Positions 36,282-45,591 of a DNA stretch of 64,000 nucleotides are shown here, piece by piece. Source of the DNA: CAKZLS01 sp963771545 (GTDB lineage Bacteria; Pseudomonadota; Alphaproteobacteria; Rhodospirillales; Defluviicoccaceae); contig CAVYTX010000004.1 in assembly GCA_963771545.1 (NCBI GenBank), forward strand, positions 475,768 to 539,767, written 5' to 3'. The translations under genes were made by a program, and so were the position numbers. The notes below the pieces were generated by a model, which was not told where the DNA came from, did no database searches, and saw only the letters and a program-made list of their open reading frames with translations. Each line of letters begins with the position of its first letter. Position 1 is the first letter of the stretch.

Positions 36282-37168
36282 CAGGCTTCGATGGTCCGAG
36301 TCAGTTGTCCGGAGGCATCGAAGCAGGCGGCCGTCAACGGCCCGCCAAACCCGCAACCGCTGTCGATGGACGCGGTATTATCGCCGATCGTGACGCCGTG
36401 ATGGAGCGGGTCGAACCCCCGGACCACCCGGGCAAAGTCGAGATAAGGCTGGTCGATGGCCTCGAAGGCGCGGCCGCGCCACCAGAAGGAGTTGGACTGC
36501 TCGGACAACCCGCGTGTGGGATCGATGCCGGCGTTCACGAACAGCAAGGTTCCATTTTCGGTGAAGGCGGCCCGCTTGAGAACGCTCATCAACCGGTCGT
36601 GACCGTCGCGGCCGCGGATGGTCGCGCGCAGCCGGTTGGTCCACTGCGACAAAGGGACCGCGCCCATGGCCGCGGCGGTGCGCCCCTCGTCGATCCCGCC
36701 GCCGTAAGCTTCCAGGGTCGCGCCAACGCCCTGTGACAGCATCCATTCGAAAACCTGGCGGGGATTGGGCGCGAACTGGATTTGCAGCAGCTTGTGCCAG
36801 ATCTCTTCCTGGCTGCCTCTCAGATAGACAATGGCCCCGCCGTCCGCGTCACCGTCGATCTGCCATGCCATCAGGGCGCGCCGGAACAGCAACAATTCAT
36901 CGACGGTCTCGGCCACGTTTTCGCCCCGGCCAAGGAAATTCCCCAGATAAACCAGGTTGTCACTAGGTCCGATATGCTTCTCAAGCCGCGCGTGCAAGGC
37001 GGACAAACGCTCGGCCTCGCCGTGCACGGCTCCGATCGCCCAAGTCATCCGACCCGACGGCAGTGCCGCGAAGATGGTTTGTTCTGTCAAAGCGGGCCGA
37101 ACACCACCGGCCCGGGACTCGCTCGGCGCGTCCCGGTTCGCGGCGGCGGCGGCACGATTATGCGGCAT
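36281..37168 (-). CDS. PPP-family metallophosphoesterase-like protein with degenerate active site
   Basis: 295 residues; ATG 37168 overlaps the carD stop by 11 bases (ATG at residue 41, MTWAIGAVHGE, is an alternative). The fold is that of Ser/Thr-phosphatase-like enzymes, ending in IDSGCGFGGPLTAACFD. The metal-binding motifs are altered one after another: GDxHG is GAVHG (46-50), GDxVDRG is GNFLGRG (76-82), GNHE is GSQE (118-121), VHAG is VNAG (211-214). Almost every metal ligand is gone, so it is probably a pseudo-enzyme that binds rather than cleaves. The reading frame is intact, which argues for a retained function. Confidence 0.82.
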   Translation of the reverse strand: MPHNRAAAAANRDAPSESRAGGVRPALTEQTIFAALPSGRMTWAIGAVHGEAERLSALHARLEKHIGPSDNLVYLGNFLGRGENVAETVDELLLFRRALMAWQIDGDADGGAIVYLRGSQEEIWHKLLQIQFAPNPRQVFEWMLSQGVGATLEAYGGGIDEGRTAAAMGAVPLSQWTNRLRATIRGRDGHDRLMSVLKRAAFTENGTLLFVNAGIDPTRGLSEQSNSFWWRGRAFEAIDQPYLDFARVVRGFDPLHHGVTIGDNTASIDSGCGFGGPLTAACFDASGQLTRTIEA

Positions 37169-37655
37169 TCAAGAGGTCTGCCAGCTTCACCGTCGCCTCT
37201 TCCTTGCCGATGTGTTCCATGGCGGCGACTTCGCACGCCAGGCGATCGAAAGCGGCTTCGTAAATCTGACGCTCGCTAAAGGACTGATCCGGCTGACCGA
37301 CATTCGGATGCAGGTCGCGGACCACCTCGGCGATGGAAACCGGATCTCCGGAATTGATCTTGGCTTCATACTCCTGGGCGCGCCGGCTCCACATGGTGCG
37401 CTTAACCCGCGCCCTGCCCTTCAGGGTGGTGAGCGCATTTTCCATGACCTTGTGCGTGCTCAATTTGCGCAAGCCGGCCGTGGCGACCTTGCTGATGGGG
37501 ACGCGCAGGGTCATACGGTCCCGATCAAAGGAAATAACGAACAATTGTAGGTGCTGTTCAGCGATCTCACGGGTTTCAACGCCAAGGACCTTGCCGACCC
37601 CATGGGTGGGGTAAACCACATAGTCGCCCGCAGCGAATGCGAATTCTTCCGCCAT
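37158..37655 (-). CDS. carD: CarD-family transcription regulator
   Basis: 165 residues from ATG 37655 (MAEEFAFAAGDYVVYPTHGVGK); AGAGAG lies upstream. N-terminal Tudor-like RNA-polymerase-interacting domain (GDYVVYPTHGVGKVLGVE, LFVISFDRDRMTLRVPISK), C-terminal helical DNA-binding domain (KRTMWSRRAQEYEAKI, SERQIYEAAFDRLACEVAAM). CarD stabilises open complexes at many promoters including rRNA. Leads the unit with the PPP-like and YpsA-like genes. Confidence 0.93.
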   Translation of the reverse strand: MAEEFAFAAGDYVVYPTHGVGKVLGVETREIAEQHLQLFVISFDRDRMTLRVPISKVATAGLRKLSTHKVMENALTTLKGRARVKRTMWSRRAQEYEAKINSGDPVSIAEVVRDLHPNVGQPDQSFSERQIYEAAFDRLACEVAAMEHIGKEEATVKLADLLNAA

Positions 37656-37830
37656 GCTTTTTGTTCTCTCTCCACTCAGTCTTTGGGGGCCCGCCCTTTG
37701 AGGGGGAACGACACGTTGCGACCCCATTGTCTCCGGTCCGTGTACCTCACGGACGGATGGTTTCGTACCTTATCTTGCGGTTGTCATTCCCCTCGGGCGC
37801 AGTTTGTGGGTCATGGACCCATACGACCAA

Positions 37831-37863
37831 AACCGGCTGGAGCCAGCCGGTTAAGTCTTTTTA
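37831..37863. terminator. Bidirectional intrinsic terminator, fdxA/carD region
   Basis: Perfect 10-base inverted repeat AACCGGCTGG / CCAGCCGGTT with a 2-base loop (37831-37852). On the plus strand it is followed by a T-rich run (37857-37863); on the minus strand, the direction of fdxA transcription, by TTTT. Best read as the fdxA terminator. The remaining ~170 bases to carD must contain the carD promoter. Confidence 0.75.
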
Positions 37864-37937
37864 TAACACGATTTGCCCTCAAAACATAGAGCCAGATGCA
37901 TTGTTGGCCGGGTGAAGCAAGTGTCTGGGAGCCGACG

Positions 37938-38273
37938 TCAGTCTCCGGAACCGGGATTGGGACTGAAGTTTTTTTCCTTGTCCGGTTTCCCGTTCCAGTC
38001 ATCGGCATCCGACGGCGCGTCTCGCTTGCGCGTAATATTGGGCCAGGTTTCGGCGTATTTGGTGTTGATCTCCAACCAGTGAGCCAAATTCGGCTCCGTA
38101 TCCGGAACAATGGCCTCGGCCGGACATTCCGGCTCACAGACACCGCAGTCGATGCATTCGTCGGGATGGATGACCAGCATGTTCTCGCCTTCGTAGAAGC
38201 AGTCCACCGGGCAGACTTCCACGCAATCCATATATTTGCAGCGGATGCAGTTCTCCGTGACGATATAGGTCAT
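37938..38273 (-). CDS. fdxA: 7Fe (3Fe-4S/4Fe-4S) ferredoxin FdxA
   Basis: 111 residues from ATG 38273 (MTYIVTENCIRCKYMDCVEV). Cysteine spacing CIRCKYMDCVEVCPVDC and CIDCGVCEPECP gives one 3Fe-4S and one 4Fe-4S cluster; the long C-terminal extension (LEINTKYAETWPNITRKRDA) is typical of the proteobacterial FdxA type. General electron carrier; a longer frame upstream lacks ribosome-site support. Confidence 0.95.
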   Translation of the reverse strand: MTYIVTENCIRCKYMDCVEVCPVDCFYEGENMLVIHPDECIDCGVCEPECPAEAIVPDTEPNLAHWLEINTKYAETWPNITRKRDAPSDADDWNGKPDKEKNFSPNPGSGD

Positions 38274-38346
38274 AAGGTACTCCGTTGATCCTCTTGCGTC
38301 TTCTCGGCCCGTATCATTCGATCTACGAGCGTGTTGGGTCTCCGAT

Positions 38347-38820
38347 CTATTCGCGCTCCGCAACCCGCTTGCGCGCCGAACCGCTGTCGCGGTCGCTGAC
38401 ATGCAGCAACCCGGCGGCGCGCCGAATCAGATTGGACTCGTAATGATGGACATCCCCGTCCGCATAAACCACTTCCCAAAGCATTTCTATGATCTTTATG
38501 CGGTCCTCGGGTCCCAGGTTGTCATTGATGACGCGCGTGAACTGGAACAGTTGCGTCAATTCCGCCGCTTCCTTGTTTCCCTCTTCTAGTAATTCCTCGA
38601 CCTCGTCTTCGCCAAGATCGAAATGCGATCGCAGGAGGTTGCGAATGGTTCGGGTCTCGTCTTCGTGGACCTCGCCGTCGAGCGCCGCGGCGTGCGCCAA
38701 CAGCCCCGCCGCCGCCAGCCGCAATTCGCGCTCGCCGCATTCTTCGGTTTTTTGGGCGCGCCCGCCGTCGGCGGCGCCGAACAAAGCTATCAGTCGATCG
38801 ATCATGGTGTTGGGTATCAT
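38347..38820 (-). CDS. TerB-family protein
   Basis: 157 residues (ATG 38820; ATG 38805 also possible). All-helical TerB/DjlA-like domain: LAAAGLLAHAAALDGEVHED, VINDNLGPEDRIKIIEMLWE, VVYADGDVHHYESNLIRRAAGLL, with the acidic DGE/DGD motifs that bind metal in this family. Role unknown. Lies between fdxA and the S4 gene, same strand. Confidence 0.85.
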   Translation of the reverse strand: MIPNTMIDRLIALFGAADGGRAQKTEECGERELRLAAAGLLAHAAALDGEVHEDETRTIRNLLRSHFDLGEDEVEELLEEGNKEAAELTQLFQFTRVINDNLGPEDRIKIIEMLWEVVYADGDVHHYESNLIRRAAGLLHVSDRDSGSARKRVAERE

Positions 38821-38893
38821 ACCCTCCGGCGGTGCTCAATCCCAACGGATTATACGCCGCGGCCGGTCGCGCTCCGGGGACGGGACATCACGG

Positions 38894-39295
38894 TCACTCT
38901 TCGTCGAAACGGCGGAGTTTGTCCGTGGCGCGGCGTTGGACCTTCGTGGGCCGGCCGCTGCCGCGCTCGCGTTCCGCCACCTTGTCCATTTTCGCCGAAA
39001 TGCCGGAATCGAGCAGTTGCGGCGGCTCAAGGTCATCATACAGAGTTCGCGCTTCCGCGGCCGGACCTCGGCGCTTGCCCATTGCCATGACCCGGATGAC
39101 CCGAATGTGCGGTCCCTTTGGAAACGTGAGCACGTCTCCCGGTTTCAACACATAGTGCGCCTTCTTGACGATCGAGCCGTTGACCCGCAGGCGTCCGGAC
39201 GCGCAAAGCCGCGTCGCCAGGGTTCGGCTCTTGAAAAACCGCGCATACCACAGCCACTTGTCCAGCCGAAGGTTTTCGGGGGTTTCGCCGGTCAT
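38894..39295 (-). CDS. S4-domain RNA-binding protein (Hsp15-like)
   Basis: 133 residues. S4 fold near the N-terminus: LRLDKWLWYARFFKSRTLAT, LCASGRLRVNGSIVKKAHYV, LKPGDVLTF. Basic C-terminal tail. Hsp15-type proteins bind stalled 50S subunits with nascent chains. Start overlaps the helicase stop by 4 bases (ATGA), so the two are translationally coupled. Confidence 0.92.
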   Translation of the reverse strand: MTGETPENLRLDKWLWYARFFKSRTLATRLCASGRLRVNGSIVKKAHYVLKPGDVLTFPKGPHIRVIRVMAMGKRRGPAAEARTLYDDLEPPQLLDSGISAKMDKVAERERGSGRPTKVQRRATDKLRRFDEE

Positions 39296-41841
39296 TTATG
39301 ACCGTGCAGCCCGCGAAGCCCGGCAAACGGAGAATCGGCGGCCACGGTCGCCTTTTCCTGCCGCCGCCGTTCGCGTTCCTTGTCCTTAGAACGCCGTTTA
39401 CTTGCCCGGCTGAACGTCACTCCCAGTTCTCCGACCGTCGATCGGAATCCGAGCGCCGAGAGGATTTCGGCCATCTCCGAGAGGGTGCAGCCCGCCAGGG
39501 ACCGCAGTTCGGAGATGGCGCTGAAGTCCCGGTCCCGCGCCATTGCAAATGCGCGCGCCGCCAGTCGTTCGACGATATCGATCCTGACCGCGCGCGTCCC
39601 CAGCGGGCGATAGCCGACGGCCTCGTAGAACCCCAGAGGACTTTCCGGTTCGAGTGGCACCGAGGTCCGCCCGGGCGGAGGCAGGGGCGGCACCTCGGTG
39701 CCGTTATGAATGGACCACAGCAGCCCGCGCAGAGCGATGGCGGCGGGTTTGAGCAACGCCGGGAAGTAGATGCTCTCCCGGCCGATACGAAGCCCTAAAT
39801 CCCGGAGTGTCTTGCGGTCCGCGGTGCTCAGGGCCGCGACTTGGGCTCCCGCCGCCCCCCGCCGCAGCGAGCCGAGGGCTTCAACGGTTTGGAAGAGCAG
39901 GCCCCGGGACGCGCCCGACACGGGCGCCTCCGGCATCGACAGCAACGGCGCCAGCGATGCGGCGAGATACGAGCGCAGCCAAGCGTCGAGGCGCTGGCGA
40001 ATGGTCTCCAGCGCCCGGCTGTCCAGAAGACCGCTGGGAAGCGGCTCGACCCTTGGCTGAAGAATATCCGGACCGGCGACGAGCCGGGCGACGGCGTGCT
40101 CGCGCCAAGCGACGCGGCCGTCCTGGAACAGAGCGAACGCGTCATCATCGTCGTCCGCGAGTTGATTCACGCGCCGCTGAATCTCGCCCCGCAGCGCCCG
40201 GATCGCGGCGGCCGTGACCGCGCGTCCGGCCCCGCGGCCGTCACCGGCGCCAACGGCGTCGACGCTCGGATCGGCGGTGAACCGGAAGCCCTCGAGGACG
40301 CCGACGAAATGCCCTTCCACGAGAACGTCGCCGGAGGCGCCGACCGCCGCCAGCAGTTCCTGGCGATCCTTCAGCCGGCCCACGAGAACCGCCGTGCGGC
40401 GATCGACGAACCGCTGGATCAACCTTTCGTGCAGGGCATCGGAAAGGGTGTCCTCGATGCCGCGCGTTCGCTCCCGCCAATAGGGGGCGTCGACCAGCCA
40501 GGCGCCATGGTGGGACACATAGGTCCAGGTGCGGATATTGGCGATCCGCTGCATCAGAACTTCGATGTCGCCGTCGACGCGATCGATTCGATCCACCCGG
40601 CGCGCCACCCAATCGGTGGGAAGCCTGCCGCTTCCATCACCGCCGGTCCCCATCAGGAACCGGGAAATCCGTCCCAGCAGGCGCGCGTGGGCGTCGTGCG
40701 CGACGTTGCCGAAATCCGGAATCTGACAAATCTCCCAAAGCAAGCGGATGGAGTCCGCTCCTTGGGCGAGCGCGGCGATGTCGGGTTCTTTCGACAGGGT
40801 CGAAAGCGCAAGCTCGTCGTCGGCTTCGCGGGCCTTGAGCAGCCCCGCCCGATCGGGTGGCCGGGCAAGGCTCGCTTTCAGGGCGGCCAGGGACGTGAAT
40901 TTAAGATCGTCGTTGCGCCAGAATAGATATTTCAGCGGATCGAACTGGTGACTCTCGATCCGGTCGGCGACCTCCGGTTCCATGGGGCCGATATCGGCGG
41001 TGGTGCCAAACGTCCCATCGTTCATGTGCCGGCCCGCGCGTCCGGCGATCTGCGCCAATTCGGAAGGCGTCAACGTGCGCGGCGTCCGCCCGTCGAATTT
41101 GCGGGTGGCGGCGAACGCCACGTGGTCGACCTTCATGTTGAGACCCATGCCGATGGCGTCGGTCGCCACCAAATAGTCCACCTCACCGGCCTGGTACATG
41201 GCGACCTGGGAATTGCGCGTGCGCGGACTGAGGGCGCCGAGCACGATGGCCGCGCCGCCCCGCTGGCGGCGGATCAACTCGGCGATGGCGTAGACGTCGG
41301 CGACGCTGAAGCCGACCACGGCGCTGCGCGGCGGCAACCTGGAAATCTTGGTCTGGCCGGTGTAGCGCAACGTCGAAAACCGCGGCCGGCCGACGAACTC
41401 CGCGTCGGGCGCCAGACGGCGGAGCAGTCCACGGACGGTTTCGGCGCCCATGAACATGGTTTCAAGCGTGCCGCGCGCGCCGAGCAGCCGGTCGGTGAAC
41501 ACGTGGCCGCGATCCGGGTCCGCGCACATCTGGATTTCGTCGATTCCGAGAAATGCGACCCGCCGCGTCAATGGCATGGATTCGACGGTGCACAGGAAAT
41601 ACCGGGCCTCCGGCGGCACGATCTTCTCCTCGCCGGTGATCAAGGCGACCTGACGCGGGCCCTTTATCTTAATGGCCCGGTCATAGTTTTCCCGCGCCAG
41701 AAGCCGCAGCGGAAATCCGATCATGCCCGACTCGAAACCCAGCATGCGCTCCATCGCCAAGTGGGTCTTTCCCGTGTTGGTCGGCCCGAGCACGGCCACG
41801 ATACGCGACCGGGCTCCGTGCGGCTGGGTGTTGATCTGCAT
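39292..41841 (-). CDS. Suv3-like superfamily 2 helicase
   Basis: 849 residues. Helicase motifs: Walker A LGPTNTGKTHLAMERML (~18), DExH box FLGIDEIQMCADPDRGHVF (~100), VATDAIGMGLNM (motif V) and LAQIAGRAGRHM (motif VI). Closest in architecture to mitochondrial Suv3, an RNA helicase of the degradosome, which shares alphaproteobacterial ancestry. The C-terminus is a basic tail (SRASKRRSKDKERERRRQ). Likely RNA turnover together with the coupled S4 protein. Confidence 0.92.
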   Translation of the reverse strand: MQINTQPHGARSRIVAVLGPTNTGKTHLAMERMLGFESGMIGFPLRLLARENYDRAIKIKGPRQVALITGEEKIVPPEARYFLCTVESMPLTRRVAFLGIDEIQMCADPDRGHVFTDRLLGARGTLETMFMGAETVRGLLRRLAPDAEFVGRPRFSTLRYTGQTKISRLPPRSAVVGFSVADVYAIAELIRRQRGGAAIVLGALSPRTRNSQVAMYQAGEVDYLVATDAIGMGLNMKVDHVAFAATRKFDGRTPRTLTPSELAQIAGRAGRHMNDGTFGTTADIGPMEPEVADRIESHQFDPLKYLFWRNDDLKFTSLAALKASLARPPDRAGLLKAREADDELALSTLSKEPDIAALAQGADSIRLLWEICQIPDFGNVAHDAHARLLGRISRFLMGTGGDGSGRLPTDWVARRVDRIDRVDGDIEVLMQRIANIRTWTYVSHHGAWLVDAPYWRERTRGIEDTLSDALHERLIQRFVDRRTAVLVGRLKDRQELLAAVGASGDVLVEGHFVGVLEGFRFTADPSVDAVGAGDGRGAGRAVTAAAIRALRGEIQRRVNQLADDDDDAFALFQDGRVAWREHAVARLVAGPDILQPRVEPLPSGLLDSRALETIRQRLDAWLRSYLAASLAPLLSMPEAPVSGASRGLLFQTVEALGSLRRGAAGAQVAALSTADRKTLRDLGLRIGRESIYFPALLKPAAIALRGLLWSIHNGTEVPPLPPPGRTSVPLEPESPLGFYEAVGYRPLGTRAVRIDIVERLAARAFAMARDRDFSAISELRSLAGCTLSEMAEILSALGFRSTVGELGVTFSRASKRRSKDKERERRRQEKATVAADSPFAGLRGLHGHK

Positions 41842-41904
41842 CGGTCGACCTTTGTCTCTTTGGCGGGCGAAAGCAAGCGATGGAGAGGACGGTTTCCTCT
41901 CCGC

Positions 41905-42747
41905 CTATTTAGCCACTGACCGCCGTTCCTTCAGTTGGGCGCGGATATCGCGAGCGCGCGCCTCCATTTCCGAAGCCTCCTCTTCGCGATCGGTCTCTTG
42001 CAGGAGGGCCGTGAGGCTCTCCAGTGTTTCGGCTACACTCGGATTATCCGGACCAAGCGACTTTTCCTGGATCGCCAGCGCACGACGGAAGAGCGGTTCG
42101 GCGCCTTCATAGCGTTCCTCCTCGACATATAGCATGGCCAGCTTATTGAGGCTCGCGGCCACCTGCGGGTGTTCCGGTCCCAGACTCGTCTCGAAGATCG
42201 CCTGGGCGCGCATGTAGAGCGGGCGCGCCATGTCATACTTGCCTTGAACGCGGTAGAGGTCCGCCATGTTGGTCAGAGTCAACGCAATGCTGGCATGGTC
42301 GCGGCCAAAAGCGTCTTCCAGGATTGCCAGCGCGCGCTTCTGGGCGGCCTCCGCTTCTTCGTAGCGCTCCTGCTCCCGGTAGAGGGCCGCCAGATTATTG
42401 AGGCTCATGGCGACATTCGGGTGATCCTCGGTGAGCAGAGTCCCCCAGGTGGCGATCGCGCGTCTGTAAAGGGGCTCGGCTTCCTCGTAGCGCCCCTGTG
42501 TCTGGTACACGAGAGCGAGATAATTCAGGGTATAGGGAAGATGCGGGTCTCCGGGGCTGATGTTGTTCGCCTCTTCGAGCGCGGCCTTGAGTTCCCGTTC
42601 GGCTTCGGTGTCGTCGCCGCGTTCATGCGCGGCCCGGGCTGCTTCCATGTGGTCCCTCCAGGTATCGGCATGGACAAGCGCCGGTGCGGACCCGAGCGCC
42701 AGCCACAACGAGAGAACCGCCAAATAGTTTGCGAACCTGGGCGTCAT
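41905..42747 (-). CDS. Secreted kinesin-light-chain-type TPR protein
   Basis: 280 residues from ATG 42747 with GGGGGAG upstream. Signal peptide (LAVLSLWLALGSAPALVHA), then at least five 42-residue TPR repeats of the kinesin-light-chain type, each with a pattern such as ALYREQERYEEAEAAQKRAL and LAMLYVEEERYEGAEPLFRR. Periplasmic protein-interaction scaffold; partner unknown. Confidence 0.88.
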   Translation of the reverse strand: MTPRFANYLAVLSLWLALGSAPALVHADTWRDHMEAARAAHERGDDTEAERELKAALEEANNISPGDPHLPYTLNYLALVYQTQGRYEEAEPLYRRAIATWGTLLTEDHPNVAMSLNNLAALYREQERYEEAEAAQKRALAILEDAFGRDHASIALTLTNMADLYRVQGKYDMARPLYMRAQAIFETSLGPEHPQVAASLNKLAMLYVEEERYEGAEPLFRRALAIQEKSLGPDNPSVAETLESLTALLQETDREEEASEMEARARDIRAQLKERRSVAK

Positions 42748-42781
42748 CGAATCTCCCCCTCGCGGCGGCATGTTGGCGGTT

Positions 42782-43453
42782 TCAGCGTTTATCGACCATC
42801 GGCACGAAGGCTACCGGCAGCTTGCGTTCCCTGTCGAGCGTTCCATCCTCTCGCTTGACGCAACGGTACAGCATCTGAGTTTCGTTGCGGGATCCGACGG
42901 GAACGGCCATGCGGCCGCCGGGTTTCAACTGATCCACCAGCGCCCCCGGAATGCGCGGAGGCGCCGACGTGATCATCACCGCATCGAACGGAGCCGCCTC
43001 CGGCCAACCCTCATACCCATTGCCGATCCGCGTCTCGATGTTCTCGTATCCTAGGTCGCGGAGACGGCGTTGGGTTTTCTCGGCCAACTCCTTGACGATC
43101 TCCATGGTGTAAACCCGCCCCGCGATCTCGGCCAGCACGGCGGCTTGGTAGCCGCAGCCGGTGCCGATTTCCAGAACCCGGTCGTCCGGCTGGAGATCGA
43201 GGAGATCGGTCATCACCGCCACAATGAAGGGCTGCGAGATCGTTTGTCCGTGGCCAATGGCGAGCGGCCGGTTGACATAGGCCACCGAACGGTCCGGGGA
43301 CGGTAAGAACTCGTGCCGCGGGACCTTGGCCATGGCCGCCATGACCCGGTCCGAATAGGTAGCGCGCCCGGTCCATCTCTGAGTTTCGCGGGCTTCGGAT
43401 TCGATCTCCTCCATCAGCCTCCGGCGGGCCCCGGCAAAGGTCTCGTCATTCAT
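42782..43453 (-). CDS. pcm: Protein-L-isoaspartate O-methyltransferase
   Basis: 223 residues from ATG 43453 (MNDETFAGARRRLME). SAM-dependent repair of isoaspartyl residues. Motifs: MAKVPRHEFLP, LAIGHGQTISQPFIVAVM, VLEIGTGCGYQAAVLAEI (SAM), DAVMITSAPPRIP and LKPGGRMAVPVG. Same strand as the TPR gene, 34 bases upstream. Confidence 0.95.
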   Translation of the reverse strand: MNDETFAGARRRLMEEIESEARETQRWTGRATYSDRVMAAMAKVPRHEFLPSPDRSVAYVNRPLAIGHGQTISQPFIVAVMTDLLDLQPDDRVLEIGTGCGYQAAVLAEIAGRVYTMEIVKELAEKTQRRLRDLGYENIETRIGNGYEGWPEAAPFDAVMITSAPPRIPGALVDQLKPGGRMAVPVGSRNETQMLYRCVKREDGTLDRERKLPVAFVPMVDKR

Positions 43454-43600
43454 CGCCGCTGGATTCCCTTTCGCCCGGTCGACGGGGTCAACGTCGAGAC
43501 GCCGAGCATAACAGGGGGGTTGCGATCGGCGAAATCTTCCCACATATCACGGCCCGAGCAAGGAAACATTTAAACTCCAAACGGGGGATGAAGCGACGCC

Positions 43601-45478
43601 ATGACGCAGGAGACGTTCACATTTCAGACCGAAGTCAGCAAGCTGCTCGACATCGTTGCCCACTCTCTTTACACCCACAAGGAAATCTTCCTCCGCGAGC
43701 TCATATCCAACGCTTCCGACGCCTGCGACCGCTTGCGGTACCTGGCGTTGACCGAACCCGGCCTGATTGCCGGCGACAGCGATTTCAAGATCCGGCTGAT
43801 GGTCGACAAGGACGCGAACACCGTCAGCGTTATCGATAACGGCATCGGTCTCAACCGGCAGGACTTGGTGGATACGCTCGGCACGATCGCCCGGTCCGGC
43901 ACTCAGAACTTCGCCGCGCAACTCACCGGCGACGCCAAGAAGGACGTGGCCTTGATCGGTCAGTTCGGCGTCGGCTTTTATTCGGCGTTCATGGTCGCGC
44001 GCAAGGTCGACGTGCTGACCCGCAAGGCCGGAGAGGAGCAGGCGTGGCTGTGGAGCTCCGACGGCAAGGGCGAGTTCACGATCGACGAAGCGGTCCGGGA
44101 CGAGCGCGGCGCATCGGTGATCGTTTATCTGAACGACGACGCGCACGAGTTTTTCGAGGAGACCCGCCTTCGCACCGTCGTCAAGACTTACTCCGACCAC
44201 ATCGGTTTCCCCATCGAGTTCGGCGTCGGCGATGGCGCCAAGACCTTGAACGCCGCGTCGTCCTTGTGGACGCGCGCTAAAAAAGACATCACCGCGGAGC
44301 AGTACAAGGAATTCTACCATCACGCGGGCCACGCCTTCGACGACCCGTGGCTCACCCTGCACAACAGGGTCGAGGGCGTGCTGTCGTACACCAGCCTGCT
44401 GTTCGTTCCGTCGACGCCGCCGTTCGACCTGTTCCAGCCGGAACGCAAGGGCCACGTTAAGCTTTACGTCAAGCGGGTATTCATTACCGACGACTGCGAG
44501 GGGCTTCTGCCGCCCTATCTCCGGTTCCTGCGCGGCGTGGTGGACTCCGAGGATCTGCCGCTCAACATCAGCCGCGAGACGTTTCAGCACGACCCGCGCC
44601 TGGCCAAAATGCGATCCGGCCTGGTCAAACGCGTCCTCGATGAATTGGCGAAAAAGGCGGAGAAGGCGCCGGAGGAATTCGAGACTTTCTGGGATAATTT
44701 CGGCGCCGTTCTCAAGGAAGGCATCTACGAGGATTTCGAGAACCGCGACAGGATCCTGAGTTTGTGCCGGTTCCGGAGCACCGCGGGCGATGGCTTCACG
44801 TCGCTGGCGGCCTACGTGGAGCGGATGAAGGACGGCCAGGACGCCATCTACACCATCAGTGGCGAACAGCTCGAAGGTTTGCGCCGCAGTCCGCAGCTCG
44901 AGGGGTTCAAGGCCAAGGGCGTCGAGGTCCTGTTGCTGACCGACCCCATCGACGAATTCTGGATTCCGGCCGTCGGCACCTTCCAGGACAAGCCGTTCAA
45001 GTCGGCGGCCGCGGCGGGCGCGGACCTGAGCAAGATCGCCGCCGGCGATACCGCCGAAGAGGCAAAGGCGGACGCCGAAAAGCCCGGCGGGCTCGACACG
45101 CTCATCGTCGCGCTCAAGGAGGTATTGGGGGAGTCCGTGAAGGATGTCCGGGCTTCGGAACGTTTGACCGACAGCCCCGTCTGTCTGGTGGCGGCCGAAG
45201 GGGATATGGACATGTATCTGGAGAAGTTGCTGAAACAGCATCAACGTCTGGATTCCACCATGGCGACGGCGCGTATACTCGAACTGAACCCGGCACACCC
45301 GCTCATCAAGCGGCTGGCGGCCCTGGCGGAGGGAAATGGGGCGGCGGATACGCTGTCCGACGCGGCGCACCTGCTCCTGGATCAGGCGCGGATCATCGAG
45401 GGGGAAACACCGCCCGATCCGGTGGCGTTTTCCCAAAGACTGGCTTCGGTTATGGAGAAAGGGCTTTCGGCGCTATAG
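43601..45478 (+). CDS. htpG: Molecular chaperone HtpG (Hsp90)
   Basis: 625 residues, full length. GHKL ATPase N-terminal domain: LDIVAHSLYTHKEIFLRELI, NASDACDRLRY, VIDNGIGLNRQDLVDTLGTI, GQFGVGFYSAFMVA. Middle domain with LPLNISRETFQHD and catalytic-loop region; C-terminal dimerisation domain includes NPAHPLIKRL. Cytosolic Hsp90. Divergent from pcm. Confidence 0.97.
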   Translation: MTQETFTFQTEVSKLLDIVAHSLYTHKEIFLRELISNASDACDRLRYLALTEPGLIAGDSDFKIRLMVDKDANTVSVIDNGIGLNRQDLVDTLGTIARSGTQNFAAQLTGDAKKDVALIGQFGVGFYSAFMVARKVDVLTRKAGEEQAWLWSSDGKGEFTIDEAVRDERGASVIVYLNDDAHEFFEETRLRTVVKTYSDHIGFPIEFGVGDGAKTLNAASSLWTRAKKDITAEQYKEFYHHAGHAFDDPWLTLHNRVEGVLSYTSLLFVPSTPPFDLFQPERKGHVKLYVKRVFITDDCEGLLPPYLRFLRGVVDSEDLPLNISRETFQHDPRLAKMRSGLVKRVLDELAKKAEKAPEEFETFWDNFGAVLKEGIYEDFENRDRILSLCRFRSTAGDGFTSLAAYVERMKDGQDAIYTISGEQLEGLRRSPQLEGFKAKGVEVLLLTDPIDEFWIPAVGTFQDKPFKSAAAAGADLSKIAAGDTAEEAKADAEKPGGLDTLIVALKEVLGESVKDVRASERLTDSPVCLVAAEGDMDMYLEKLLKQHQRLDSTMATARILELNPAHPLIKRLAALAEGNGAADTLSDAAHLLLDQARIIEGETPPDPVAFSQRLASVMEKGLSAL

Positions 45479-45480
45479 AA

Positions 45481-45591
45481 ATGCCGGAGGACGCGCTTGA
45501 ACGGTGCCTGTCTTGCGGCCCGGTGCGCGCGAAGGCCGGGCGAGACCTCTGTCGCGTGCAATCGGAAGCTTCCTGTCCGGATCGCGACTAG
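45481..45591 (+). CDS. Possible small cysteine-containing ORF downstream of htpG
   Basis: 36 codons starting two bases after the htpG stop: MPEDALERCLSCGPVRAKAG then RDLCRVQSEASCPDRD. Four cysteines including CLSC. No ribosome-binding site beyond the htpG 3' end and no family recognised. It overlaps the end of the convergent 78-residue gene. May not be real. Confidence 0.2.
   Translation: MPEDALERCLSCGPVRAKAGRDLCRVQSEASCPDRD

Noticed and set aside
41912..41918. B12-box-like GCCACTG
   Set aside because: Lies at the end of the TPR gene with no surrounding riboswitch structure; chance match.
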